Positions 1 to 5,566 are shown, counted from the stretch's first letter. The stretch is 5,566 nucleotides of DNA from Microthrixaceae bacterium (GCA_947455015.1 CANGMY010000117.1:1-5566); one strand, 5' to 3'. The notes: generated by a model from the sequence alone, not told the origin. Program-made: numbers and translations.

Positions 1-356
1 GACCGCTCTGGCCCGAGATCGGCGATGCGTTCTGCGGAAATCAACTGATCACCGATATGAACGACGCCGGTGAGTTCGAGTTCATAGCCAACCGCGATCG
101 CAACGGGAAAGTCGAGCAAGGCCTTCAGTTGGTCATGAAGCGCGAGACCGGTTGGTGCCACCTCTCCCGCAGCCGGTGGCGCTGGGGGCCGAGCAAACGT
201 TGTGTACATCAACGAAGGAACAACATCGCCGTCGCATTCGGGCCAGTTCGCGCCGAACTCGGCAGTCCAGGCCGCAACAACTTCTTGGGTGACCACCAAA
301 GACGGATCACGCTGCACGCGCTGATCAAGCAAGTGCTTGAGCGCGTCGTTCGTCAT
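1..356 (-). CDS. MaoC/FAS1-like hotdog dehydratase, N-terminal part (cut by window start)
   Basis: The minus-strand frame is open from the ATG at 356-354 to the window edge, giving 118 codons with no stop. The protein begins MTNDALKHLLDQRV. After a short helical N-terminus it has a PSLMYTTFARPP segment (about residues 48-59), then a linker rich in Pro and Ala, then VAIAVGYELELTGVVHIGDQLISAERIADLGPE in two stretches (about 84-116). The pattern of a Gly-Asp turn followed by a strand ending in RIADLG fits the N-terminal hotdog domain of MaoC-like / FAS1-like dehydratases, which hydrate enoyl-CoA or dehydrate 3-hydroxyacyl-CoA thioesters. Any catalytic Asp/His of a hydratase-2 motif would lie outside the window, so activity cannot be judged. 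The start overlaps the stop of the upstream SDR gene by one base (TAATG), which implies translational coupling. A GGAG lies 13 nt upstream, rather far for a ribosome binding site. Family call is moderately sure; the substrate is unknown. Confidence 0.65.
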   Translation of the reverse strand, partial: MTNDALKHLLDQRVQRDPSLVVTQEVVAAWTAEFGANWPECDGDVVPSLMYTTFARPPAPPAAGEVAPTGLALHDQLKALLDFPVAIAVGYELELTGVVHIGDQLISAERIADLGPER

Positions 357-1075
357 TATCGCTTCATCGCTCCGGCGGTAATGGCACCGTCGACATAGAT
401 GACCTGACCGCTGACGTAGCGCGAATCATTGCTGCATAAGAACGACACAACATCGGCAATATCGGCAGGAGCGCCAACGCGCTTCATCGGAACGCCCTGC
501 GCTCGTTCGTTTGCGCGTGCGCCTTCGAAGTTTCCGGCGGTTCCATCACTCACGATGAGGCCTGGGCCAATCGCGTTTGATCGAATGTTGTCGACACCAA
601 GTTCAAGTGCCAGCGTCTTCGACAGCGATTCAACTGCTGCTTTTGTTGCGGGATAAATCCCGATCTCTGGAGAGTTCGTCCATGCCGCACCCGATGACAT
701 GTTCACGATGCTTCCGCCACCGCCTGCTCTCATCTTGGGAACAAACGCTTGGCAGCACCACACGATGCCTTTCACGTTCACTTCGATGACTGACTGCATC
801 TGCTGTTCAGTCACATCAAGAATCGAAGGAAAGTTCCAAATTCCAGCGTTATTTACAAGTGCAAAGCATTCTGGAATCTGATCAGCGACTGCGAACACCG
901 CGGCACGATCGGTGACATCGAGTTGAAACGCGGTGCCGCTGCACAACTCCGCGGTTTCACGCGCGGCGTCGAGGTTGAGATCGAGACACATGACGTCGAA
1001 CCCGTCTTCGGCCAAACGCAGACAATCAGCGCGACCAAGTCCTTGACCGGCTCCGGTAACAACGGCGACTGGCAT
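356..1075 (-). CDS. Short-chain dehydrogenase/reductase (SDR), 239 aa
   Basis: This is a classical SDR, an NAD(P)-dependent alcohol/ketone oxidoreductase with a Rossmann fold, expected in the cytosol. Visible motifs, counted from the start chosen here, are: cofactor loop TGAGQGLG (7-14); Asp32 at the end of the second strand (CLDLN), which favours NAD(H) over NADP(H); LDVTD around Asp53; NNAG at 75-78; structural Asn100; catalytic Ser128, Tyr141 and Lys145 (as YPATK, with Thr where Ser is usual); the SNAIGPG turn at 166-172; and the C-terminal YVSGQ...VDG signature (220-230). The reading frame extends upstream to an ATG at 1135. I chose the internal ATG at 1075 because the Rossmann strand starts immediately after it, a GGAG sits 7 nt upstream, and it forms a TGATG overlap with the preceding gene's stop. 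It is probably a 3-hydroxyacyl-CoA or cyclic alcohol dehydrogenase in the pathway; the substrate is inference only. Confidence 0.93.
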   Translation of the reverse strand: MPVAVVTGAGQGLGRADCLRLAEDGFDVMCLDLNLDAARETAELCSGTAFQLDVTDRAAVFAVADQIPECFALVNNAGIWNFPSILDVTEQQMQSVIEVNVKGIVWCCQAFVPKMRAGGGGSIVNMSSGAAWTNSPEIGIYPATKAAVESLSKTLALELGVDNIRSNAIGPGLIVSDGTAGNFEGARANERAQGVPMKRVGAPADIADVVSFLCSNDSRYVSGQVIYVDGAITAGAMKR

Positions 1076-1944
1076 CAGGGAACTCCATCCATCTTGAACA
1101 ACTTCATGGCGTTCTCGCGCAGGAACTTCGGCCACACCGAATCCTTCAGCGGAACGTTCTTCATTTCGGTGAAGATGCGCTCAAGCGTAAGTCCCGCAGG
1201 GAAGTAGCCGGCGTACATGATCTTCTCTGAGCCACGCGAGTTCGCGTAGTCAAGAATCGCTTTCGGATAATGCTTCGGAGCGAACGCGCTGGGCATGTAA
1301 TAGAGGCCTGGCCACTTGAGCATGAGCTTCACCGCAAGCGCTTCCCACGGCTCAGCACCATGACGCATCACGATCTTCAATTCAGGAAAGTCATAACAAA
1401 CCTGATCGAAATGCATGACGTGCTGACATTCCGCGGGAAAGCGCGGACCGGGAATGCCGGCATTCGAAATGATCGGAATGTCGAGGTCAATACAGGTTTG
1501 ATAGATCGGGTAGTAACGACGATCGCTCACCGGTACCTGCGGCAGACAACCAGCGGGGAAGGTCGTCACTGCACTGAGACCATCGGACTCGTTCGCTTCA
1601 CGAATCTTGCGCACCGCGCCCGTGATGTCGTTGGGATCAACTTCAAGACTGAAGAACACGCGACCGGGGTGACGCTTCTTTGCTTCGCGACTCGTATCGG
1701 TCAGACCAAACAGACCGGCCGACACGCCGTACTTGTCCATCTCGGTGAAGGTGAAGTCGATGGGATCAACTTCCTCGCCGGCTTCTTCGGGAACGTCTTT
1801 AAACATGTAGCCCGCAGGCATCGCAAGGTCGTCAGAACCCTTGTCCTTAATGCCGCCCTGCAAATACTCGTAGACGGCCTTCTTGTCGCGGAAGGGAAAG
1901 CCAATCATCAGATCGATCGCGCCAACGTTGCCTTCGTAACTCAT
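1075..1944 (-). CDS. Amidohydrolase_2-like protein with degenerate metal site, 289 aa
   Basis: The overall pattern is that of the amidohydrolase_2 (PF04909-type) TIM-barrel proteins: an N-terminal ID motif, YYPIYQTCIDLDIPI (144-158), FPELKIVMRHGAEPW (186-200) and a C-terminal WPKFLRENAMKLF (271-283). The usual metal ligands are mostly absent. The DxHxH motif reads DLMIG (11-15), so both His are lost. The strand that normally gives a His reads ISNAG (159-163). The GSDxP motif reads AGYFP (245-249), so the catalytic Asp is replaced by Tyr247. Only His195 of the HG motif remains. The protein may therefore be a non-metal or altered enzyme, a partner subunit, or a member of a divergent subfamily. 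GGGGAG lies 4 nt before the ATG. The gap to the upstream SDR gene is 26 nt, the largest in the operon, and the stop overlaps the next gene as TGATG. Superfamily membership is fairly sure; function is unknown. Confidence 0.82.
   Translation of the reverse strand: MSYEGNVGAIDLMIGFPFRDKKAVYEYLQGGIKDKGSDDLAMPAGYMFKDVPEEAGEEVDPIDFTFTEMDKYGVSAGLFGLTDTSREAKKRHPGRVFFSLEVDPNDITGAVRKIREANESDGLSAVTTFPAGCLPQVPVSDRRYYPIYQTCIDLDIPIISNAGIPGPRFPAECQHVMHFDQVCYDFPELKIVMRHGAEPWEALAVKLMLKWPGLYYMPSAFAPKHYPKAILDYANSRGSEKIMYAGYFPAGLTLERIFTEMKNVPLKDSVWPKFLRENAMKLFKMDGVP
1083..1086 (-). promoter_or_regulatory. Ribosome binding site (GGAG) deciding the SDR start at 1075
   Basis: On the minus strand GGAG lies 7 nt before the ATG at 1075-1073, within the end of the amidohydrolase-like gene. 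It supports this internal start over the further upstream ATG at 1135, which would add 20 residues that do not belong to an SDR fold. Confidence 0.6.
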
Positions 1945-1970
1945 TGTTCTCCCCAGTGCTTGTTGGGAAG

Positions 1971-2864
1971 TCAGTCAAGCACATCGGGATTCCACTCCCG
2001 GAAATAATCGGGGTTGCGGCGATCGCGCATCGACTCGTAGCGCTTTCGCATCGTCTCGTCACTTGATTCGTTCTCAGGAAGAATCCAGAACTGATCGTTT
2101 CGTATCGCGATCGAGACGCGATCGGCGACTTCCTCGAGCGGGGTGACTTCAAGATCAGGGTTTGTCGCACGCATGATCTTCTCGACATCGTCGTAGGTGA
2201 AGTGGCCCTGTCTGCGCTCTTGTTCCCGGGCGTATTCGTCCGGTCGTGTCGCCCAGGCTTCAAAAAGTTTCGTGCGCAACATTCCCGGACCGGGAAACAA
2301 CACCGACGCTCCGAGTTTCGTGTTTCGTGTGCGCAAATGCAGAAGGAGTGCTTCGGTCATCGTCACGACTGCGGCTTTACTCACTGAATAGATCGGCGTA
2401 TCGGCCATCGGGGCAATCCCACCGTTGCCCGAGGTGGTGTTAACGATGTGTCCTTCCGTTCCCTGAGCGATCATGATCGGAACGAACGTCTTGATGCCCC
2501 ACGCCACGCCGAACACGTTCACATCAAGACACCAATTCCAATCGGCTTCTTCGTACTCCCAAAGCGCCAACTGACCACCGGGTCCGATACCGGCGTTGTT
2601 GCACACCACGTGCACTGCCCCGTAAGTATCGAGTGTCGCCTGTGCGAGCGCTTCGACCGATTCAAGCTTCGTGACATCACACTGCACACCAGTGACTTCG
2701 AGTCCCTCGTTACGAAGAAGCGCAACGGATTCTTCGATCCGTTCGGGAACGATGTCGGCCATCACGACCTTCATTCCGTCCTGACCGAATCGTTGACACA
2801 TGGCAAGGCCAATGCCGCTCGCGCCGCCTGTGACAACCGCAACGCGGTCGGTGAAGTCCTTCAT
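1971..2864 (-). CDS. Short-chain dehydrogenase/reductase with C-terminal extension, 297 aa
   Basis: A second classical SDR of the operon, an NAD(P)-dependent oxidoreductase. Motifs are: TGGASGIG (12-19) for cofactor binding; Asp37 after the second strand (MADIV), pointing to NAD(H); CDVT (62-65); NNAG (89-92); Asn116 in DVNVFG; Ser145 in TTSG; and catalytic Tyr159 and Lys163 (YSVSK). The FPGPG turn (190-194) follows, then MLRTKLF. It is longer than a typical SDR of about 250 residues: after the substrate loop it continues through TPLEEVADRVSIAIRNDQFW to a strongly charged tail (about 265-297) containing MRKRYESMRDRR and ending in NPDVLD. The usual short-SDR ending (SGQ...VDGG) is absent, and Ile-Leu-Pro takes the place of that strand. 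An AAAGGA ribosome binding site lies 4 nt before the ATG and overlaps the upstream stop. It shares only general SDR motifs with the other SDR here, so the two probably act on different intermediates. The substrate is unknown. Confidence 0.93.
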   Translation of the reverse strand: MKDFTDRVAVVTGGASGIGLAMCQRFGQDGMKVVMADIVPERIEESVALLRNEGLEVTGVQCDVTKLESVEALAQATLDTYGAVHVVCNNAGIGPGGQLALWEYEEADWNWCLDVNVFGVAWGIKTFVPIMIAQGTEGHIVNTTSGNGGIAPMADTPIYSVSKAAVVTMTEALLLHLRTRNTKLGASVLFPGPGMLRTKLFEAWATRPDEYAREQERRQGHFTYDDVEKIMRATNPDLEVTPLEEVADRVSIAIRNDQFWILPENESSDETMRKRYESMRDRRNPDYFREWNPDVLD

Positions 2865-2868
2865 GATT

Positions 2869-2874
2869 TCCTTT
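2869..2874 (-). promoter_or_regulatory. Ribosome binding site (AAAGGA) overlapping the upstream stop codon
   Basis: On the minus strand the amidohydrolase stop and the SDR ribosome binding site share a base (TGAAAGGAAATCATG). The terminating ribosome therefore stands on the next initiation site, which argues for coupled translation of the two products. Confidence 0.6.
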
Positions 2875-4160
2875 CAGGAACGTTGCAATTGCGTGTGCGG
2901 AGCGAGGCCTGGACACTTCGACGCGTCCTCGGGCACTTCTCGGAAATCGAGGAACTCAAAGACCTCCGCTTTTGTCGGACACCATTTGTCGGCAAGCGGT
3001 TGAAGAGCCTCAACATCAAAGTGGTAGAGCCGCGCCGCATTTGTCGTGAGCATCTTGATGGTTTCGTCAGGATCGACACCACCAAAGGTGAGACGAAGTT
3101 GTTCACGGGTGTAGGGGTAGGTGGCTTCGATGTGCGGATAGTCGCTTCCCCACGCGATGTTGTCGACGCCGACCTGATGGCGAAGCGCCCCTTCGATCGG
3201 ACGCAGAAAACTGGCACCAATTGCGCACTGACGCTTCCAGTATTCGCTTGGCTTCATCGTCATCTGTTCCGTTGCGACCCGACCGAATAACGCTTCAGAT
3301 CCATAGTTGGCGTACTTCATACGTTCAAAGAACGTGTCGAGTTCATCAAGAGTGTCGACAATCCATTTGGTGCCGGTTTCGGTGTTGACGAACCGCAGAT
3401 TCGGATATCGCTCGAAAACGCCGCTGAACATGAGATGCCACAGCGCTCGATGTCCCCACCAAGTGACCTCAAGCATGAACATCGCCATTGACGCCGGGTA
3501 ATACGGGCCGAAGTCAGGCGTTCCGCCACCACTGTGATGGGTCACCGTGTAATCGAGATCGGCACACGCGGCCCAGAGTGGCTCGTACACCGGCGAATAG
3601 AGCGGTTCGAATCCCGATCCGGGGGGCGCACCTGGCAGCAACATGCCGCCACGCAGATTGTTCTCGCGAGCCCATTCAAGTTCGCGCACCGAACCTTCAA
3701 CGTCGCCAAGAAAGACCTGCACAACCCCCGAACGTTGAAGCGGAGCTTCAGCGACGAAATCAGCGAGCCAACGGTTATGAGCCCGCAAACCAGCGAATCG
3801 CAGTTCGGCATTGTCGATCGCCAACGGTGGCGCTTCGAACATGGTCGAGGGAAGCGGTGCAAACGGAGGCTGCGTATTAGGGAAGATCACTTCGGCGACG
3901 ACACCATCAGACAGTTGCTCGTTCCAGCGTCGCTCGAGATCCCAGTTGCGATTGGCATCGGCAACGGGGTCGCCGCCTACACCGACGTTGAGCACTGACT
4001 CATCGCCCATGCGTTCGCTCATCACTTGATGAGCGGCTTCGATCTGCGCGACCCACTGATCGAACTGCTCGTGGTACTTCTTCTCGAGATACGGGCGGTA
4101 CCCGCGAATATCCGATCCGGCGTGACAGTCAGCCGAAATGACAACGTGGTGTTCGCTCAT
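2874..4160 (-). CDS. Amidohydrolase_2-family metal-dependent hydrolase/decarboxylase, 428 aa
   Basis: A member of the amidohydrolase_2 (PF04909-type) family, TIM-barrel enzymes related to ACMSD and the resorcylate and carboxyvanillate decarboxylases. It opens with VISADCHAG (7-15), where Asp11 and His13 match the first metal-binding motif; the second His of a canonical HxH is Gly15. Other motifs are THHSGGG (207-213) with His208/His209, YPNLRFVNTETGTKW (262-276), where Glu271 takes the usual HG place, and GSDYPH (338-343) with metal/catalytic Asp340. The NAARLYHFD segment (384-392) is the usual C-terminal helix of the fold. About 35 further residues follow, with FEFLDFREVPED at 401-412. Enough ligands remain for an active metalloenzyme, which could hydrolyse or decarboxylate a carboxylic acid. 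The gap to the upstream ADC-family gene is 3 nt (TGAGCCATG), and an AAAGGA inside that gene probably serves as its ribosome binding site. Family is firm; the reaction is not determined. Confidence 0.9.
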   Translation of the reverse strand: MSEHHVVISADCHAGSDIRGYRPYLEKKYHEQFDQWVAQIEAAHQVMSERMGDESVLNVGVGGDPVADANRNWDLERRWNEQLSDGVVAEVIFPNTQPPFAPLPSTMFEAPPLAIDNAELRFAGLRAHNRWLADFVAEAPLQRSGVVQVFLGDVEGSVRELEWARENNLRGGMLLPGAPPGSGFEPLYSPVYEPLWAACADLDYTVTHHSGGGTPDFGPYYPASMAMFMLEVTWWGHRALWHLMFSGVFERYPNLRFVNTETGTKWIVDTLDELDTFFERMKYANYGSEALFGRVATEQMTMKPSEYWKRQCAIGASFLRPIEGALRHQVGVDNIAWGSDYPHIEATYPYTREQLRLTFGGVDPDETIKMLTTNAARLYHFDVEALQPLADKWCPTKAEVFEFLDFREVPEDASKCPGLAPHTQLQRS

Positions 4161-4163
4161 GGC

Positions 4164-4943
4164 TCAGTCCTTTGAGCCGAGCACCGACATGTCGTCGTAG
4201 CGCTGGTGAATGTATGGCTCGATGTCTTCTCGCGGCACCGGTCCCATCACCTTGGCGTTGATAACCGTTGCCCGCTGTGCCCATGTTGCTTCGACGATTC
4301 GACGCACCGGAAGATCAGCGATCGGGTCAAGAGGCGAATCTTTCAAGATCACCGTTGCATCGACGAGCTCGACGTCACGTTCTTTATGGTGCTTGTAGGA
4401 GTGAATCAACAACGGGTCACTGTCGAGGTGATCTTTGTTCTCCGGTGACGGAGAGATCTTGAAATAGAAATCGCAGCTGTCTCGCTCGACTGCTTCACGC
4501 GCGCCGGAAATAGTTCCGGTGACTTCGGCAAGGGTGAAACCCAACCGAGTGAGTTGCGCCGAAACATTGTCGCCATCACGGTCGATCGAAAGTTCGGCAA
4601 TCTTCTTCGGTTCACCAAAGACTTCTCGCCCACCCACCGTGGCTTGTTCCGTTGTCATTGGCATGAACAACGGATATTCGCCTTCTTGATCGCCATGCAT
4701 TGCGTGCACACCAAACCAACCGGCGCCGAAGCGCAGGTTTCCAGGCATAACAACCTGCGTGAGATTGAGTCGCACATAGGGCTTGGCATGCGGAGTCAGC
4801 GGCTTGGGCAGCACTGCAGCGATGACCTCGGGATCGGTTTCGTAGATCACTTCGAGGCAGGTTGACCAGGTTTCGGTACCGGTGGCCTCGAGTTCGCGAT
4901 TACGGCGCTCGGCCGGTGGCTTCGCGGCATAACGAATCGACAT
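4164..4943 (-). CDS. Acetoacetate decarboxylase (ADC)-family protein, 259 aa
   Basis: First gene of the operon. Its length is close to clostridial acetoacetate decarboxylase (about 245 residues). The diagnostic segment is TVGGREVFGEPKK (102-114): Lys113 matches the Schiff-base lysine and Lys114 the neighbouring lysine that lowers its pKa in characterised ADC. It is preceded by YPLFMPMTTEQ (90-100), the strand leading to this motif in the family. The N-terminal part has ETDPEVIAAVLPKPL (35-49), the usual 'x-x-x-x-LP-x-x-L' region of ADC proteins. ADC-family members decarboxylate beta-keto acids through a lysine imine, but related members catalyse aldol-type or dehydration reactions, so true acetoacetate decarboxylation is not established. 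No signal peptide or membrane segment is seen. GAAGGGGG lies close upstream of the ATG as a strong ribosome binding site. Its position as lead gene with amidohydrolase and SDR partners suggests decarboxylation or retro-aldol cleavage of a ring-opened intermediate, which is inference. Confidence 0.9.
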   Translation of the reverse strand: MSIRYAAKPPAERRNRELEATGTETWSTCLEVIYETDPEVIAAVLPKPLTPHAKPYVRLNLTQVVMPGNLRFGAGWFGVHAMHGDQEGEYPLFMPMTTEQATVGGREVFGEPKKIAELSIDRDGDNVSAQLTRLGFTLAEVTGTISGAREAVERDSCDFYFKISPSPENKDHLDSDPLLIHSYKHHKERDVELVDATVILKDSPLDPIADLPVRRIVEATWAQRATVINAKVMGPVPREDIEPYIHQRYDDMSVLGSKD

Positions 4944-4961
4944 TGTGTCCCCCTTCAGTGA

Positions 4962-4977
4962 ACACGCACCCCCGTGT
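4962..4977. repeat. Short inverted repeat ACACG-N6-CGTGT, possible operator
   Basis: Perfect 5-bp arms (4962-4966 and 4973-4977) flank a C-rich 6-bp centre, 19 bp before the ADC-family start codon. Placement in the leader of the operon fits a repressor site, for example of a TetR-type regulator, but arms this short also arise by chance and no regulator gene is in the window. Confidence 0.25.
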
Positions 4978-5075
4978 CGTGTCCTGTAGCGACGTTACTG
5001 CCCACCATTGTTGACGTGCAGGAAAAGACGGGAGTGGCAAAACCCGCGGAAGGGGCGGTCGCGCGCTGATTTCAT

Positions 5076-5081
5076 TAGGGT
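5076..5081 (+). promoter_or_regulatory. Candidate -10 element (TAGGGT) for a leaderless methyltransferase transcript
   Basis: TAGGGT matches the actinobacterial TANNNT -10 pattern and ends 9 nt before the ATG at 5091, so transcription would start at or next to the start codon. No Shine-Dalgarno-like sequence precedes that ATG (the bases are TTGACCCCC), which agrees with leaderless translation. The region 17 bp upstream is G-rich and shows no -35. Confidence 0.4.
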
Positions 5082-5090
5082 TTGACCCCC

Positions 5091-5566
5091 ATGGCCGAGC
5101 GACGCACCCGAGAGGGCACCGCCACCTCCGAATTCGGAGTGTCTAAGCGCGAGAACCACGACTCGACGTCGTTCTATGAGCGCTTCCCGGCCCCGACGTT
5201 GCTCGACGACGACACGGTTGTGCCGTGCCCGGTGAACGACACCATCTTCTGCGGCGACTCGCGCGACCTTTCGGCGATTCCTGATAACTCGATCGCCCTC
5301 GTTGTCACCTCGCCCCCCTACTTCGCCGGCAAGGCCTACGAAACGGAAATGGGCGAAGGCGCGGTTCCCGCCTCGTACCTCGATTACCTCGTGATGTTGC
5401 GCGATGTGTTCGCCGAATGCTGGCGAGTCCTTGAACCGGGCGGCCGCATTGCGGTGAACGTCGCCAACCTTGGGCGCAAACCCTTCCGCTCTCTCGCAAG
5501 CGATGTCACAACAATCCTGCAGAACGATCTTGGTTTCCTGTTGCGTGGCGAAATTGTGTGGATCAA
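5091..5566 (+). CDS. Site-specific DNA methyltransferase (N4-cytosine/N6-adenine type), N-terminal 158 codons, cut by window end
   Basis: The plus-strand frame is open from the ATG at 5091 to the window edge. The protein has an N-terminal segment with SKRENHDSTSFYERF (18-32), then TIFCGDSRDLSAIPDNSIALVVTSPPYFAG in two stretches (51-80). TSPPY (73-77) is the catalytic motif IV of amino-methyltransferases. EPGGRIAVNVANLGRKP (115-131) and LLRGEIVWI (150-158) are the following conserved strands. The catalytic motif precedes the SAM-binding FxGxG motif, which must lie beyond the window, so the order is that of beta-class enzymes. Serine in SPPY is more common in m4C enzymes, but does not exclude m6A. 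I recall similar proteins with an HDxSxFY N-terminus as widespread in Actinobacteria; this is memory, not a search. No restriction endonuclease is seen, though the downstream side is not visible. It is transcribed divergently from the catabolic operon and probably unrelated to it. Confidence 0.88.
   Translation, partial: MAERRTREGTATSEFGVSKRENHDSTSFYERFPAPTLLDDDTVVPCPVNDTIFCGDSRDLSAIPDNSIALVVTSPPYFAGKAYETEMGEGAVPASYLDYLVMLRDVFAECWRVLEPGGRIAVNVANLGRKPFRSLASDVTTILQNDLGFLLRGEIVWI

Larger units (their letters stand above)
4944..5090. promoter_or_regulatory. Divergent intergenic region between catabolic operon and methyltransferase gene
   Basis: This 147-bp gap must carry the start signals for both directions. 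For the minus-strand operon, a TANNNT-type -10 (TAACGT, minus strand, at 4997-4992) would give a leader of about 40 nt; I could not find a convincing -35 at 17-18 bp. A small inverted repeat at 4962-4977 would then sit just downstream of the transcription start. GACGT occurs twice, 22 bp apart (4991-4995 and 5013-5017). No open frame of note lies here. That regulatory DNA is present is safe from the gene layout; the individual elements are weak. Confidence 0.5.

Noticed and set aside
57..398. Plus-strand open frame of 113 codons
   Set aside because: It is antisense to the hotdog dehydratase, whose minus-strand frame has coherent family motifs and a coupled start.
1076..1135. N-terminal extension of the 239-aa SDR to the ATG at 1135
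   Set aside because: The extra 20 residues precede the Rossmann strand, overlap the upstream gene by 61 nt and lack a good ribosome binding site. The ATG at 1075 has GGAG 7 nt upstream and a TGATG junction.
1270..2007. Plus-strand open frame of 245 codons
   Set aside because: It is antisense to the amidohydrolase-like gene and runs into the next gene's 3' end. Its composition is that of a reverse-frame shadow and no family is recognised.
2448..3290. Long plus-strand open frame (280 codons)
   Set aside because: It lies antisense to the SDR and the 428-aa amidohydrolase and crosses their junction. The translation shows no recognisable domain, while both minus-strand genes have strong motifs.
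3534..3998. Plus-strand open frame of 154 codons
   Set aside because: It lies wholly antisense to the amidohydrolase, competes with another overlapping plus frame, and has no domain signal.
5040..5083. Inverted repeat AAACCC ... GGGTTT as a terminator or hairpin
   Set aside because: Six-base arms with a 32-nt loop and no following T run, placed between divergent genes where no terminator is needed.
5305..5566. Minus-strand open frames opposite the methyltransferase
   Set aside because: Arg-rich low-complexity translations typical of the antisense of a GC-rich gene; the plus-strand frame has clear methyltransferase motifs.

Overview
The window looks like part of an actinobacterial chromosome. 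A member of Acidimicrobiia (Ilamatobacter-like) is my best guess. The reasons are moderately high GC, dense gene packing with start/stop overlaps, a DNA methyltransferase of a type I associate with Actinobacteria, and a possible leaderless start on that gene. The taxonomic call is inference from style and recalled families, not a search result.

Layout. Positions 1-4943 hold six genes, all on the minus strand and almost certainly one operon, transcribed from about 4.99 kb towards position 1. In transcription order they are: an acetoacetate decarboxylase-family protein (4943-4164); a 428-residue amidohydrolase_2-family protein with most of its active site intact (4160-2874); a 297-residue short-chain dehydrogenase/reductase, SDR (2864-1971); a 289-residue amidohydrolase_2-like protein whose metal-binding motifs are largely lost (1944-1075); a 239-residue SDR (1075-356); and the N-terminal part of a MaoC/FAS1-like hotdog dehydratase (356 to beyond position 1). 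The gaps are 3, 9, 26, -1 and -1 nt, so translational coupling is likely. A 147-bp divergent intergenic region (4944-5090) separates this operon from a plus-strand site-specific DNA methyltransferase (5091 onwards, cut by the window end).

How the genes may work together. The set reads as a small catabolic cassette. The hotdog hydratase and the SDRs resemble the hydration and dehydrogenation steps of a beta-oxidation-like route. The ADC-family protein has the Schiff-base lysine pair expected for decarboxylating a beta-keto acid or related chemistry. The amidohydrolase_2 family includes decarboxylases and C-C or ester hydrolases for cyclic and aromatic acids. The substrate cannot be read from the sequence; a cyclic, aromatic or terpenoid-type acid is a guess. 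The methyltransferase is probably functionally unrelated and marks the operon boundary.

No tRNA, rRNA, CRISPR array, insertion sequence or other mobile element was seen, and no stretch over 300 bases lacks a gene. The most notable points are the amidohydrolase pair, one with its motifs kept and one degenerate, in the same operon, and the operon as a possibly uncharacterised degradation pathway.
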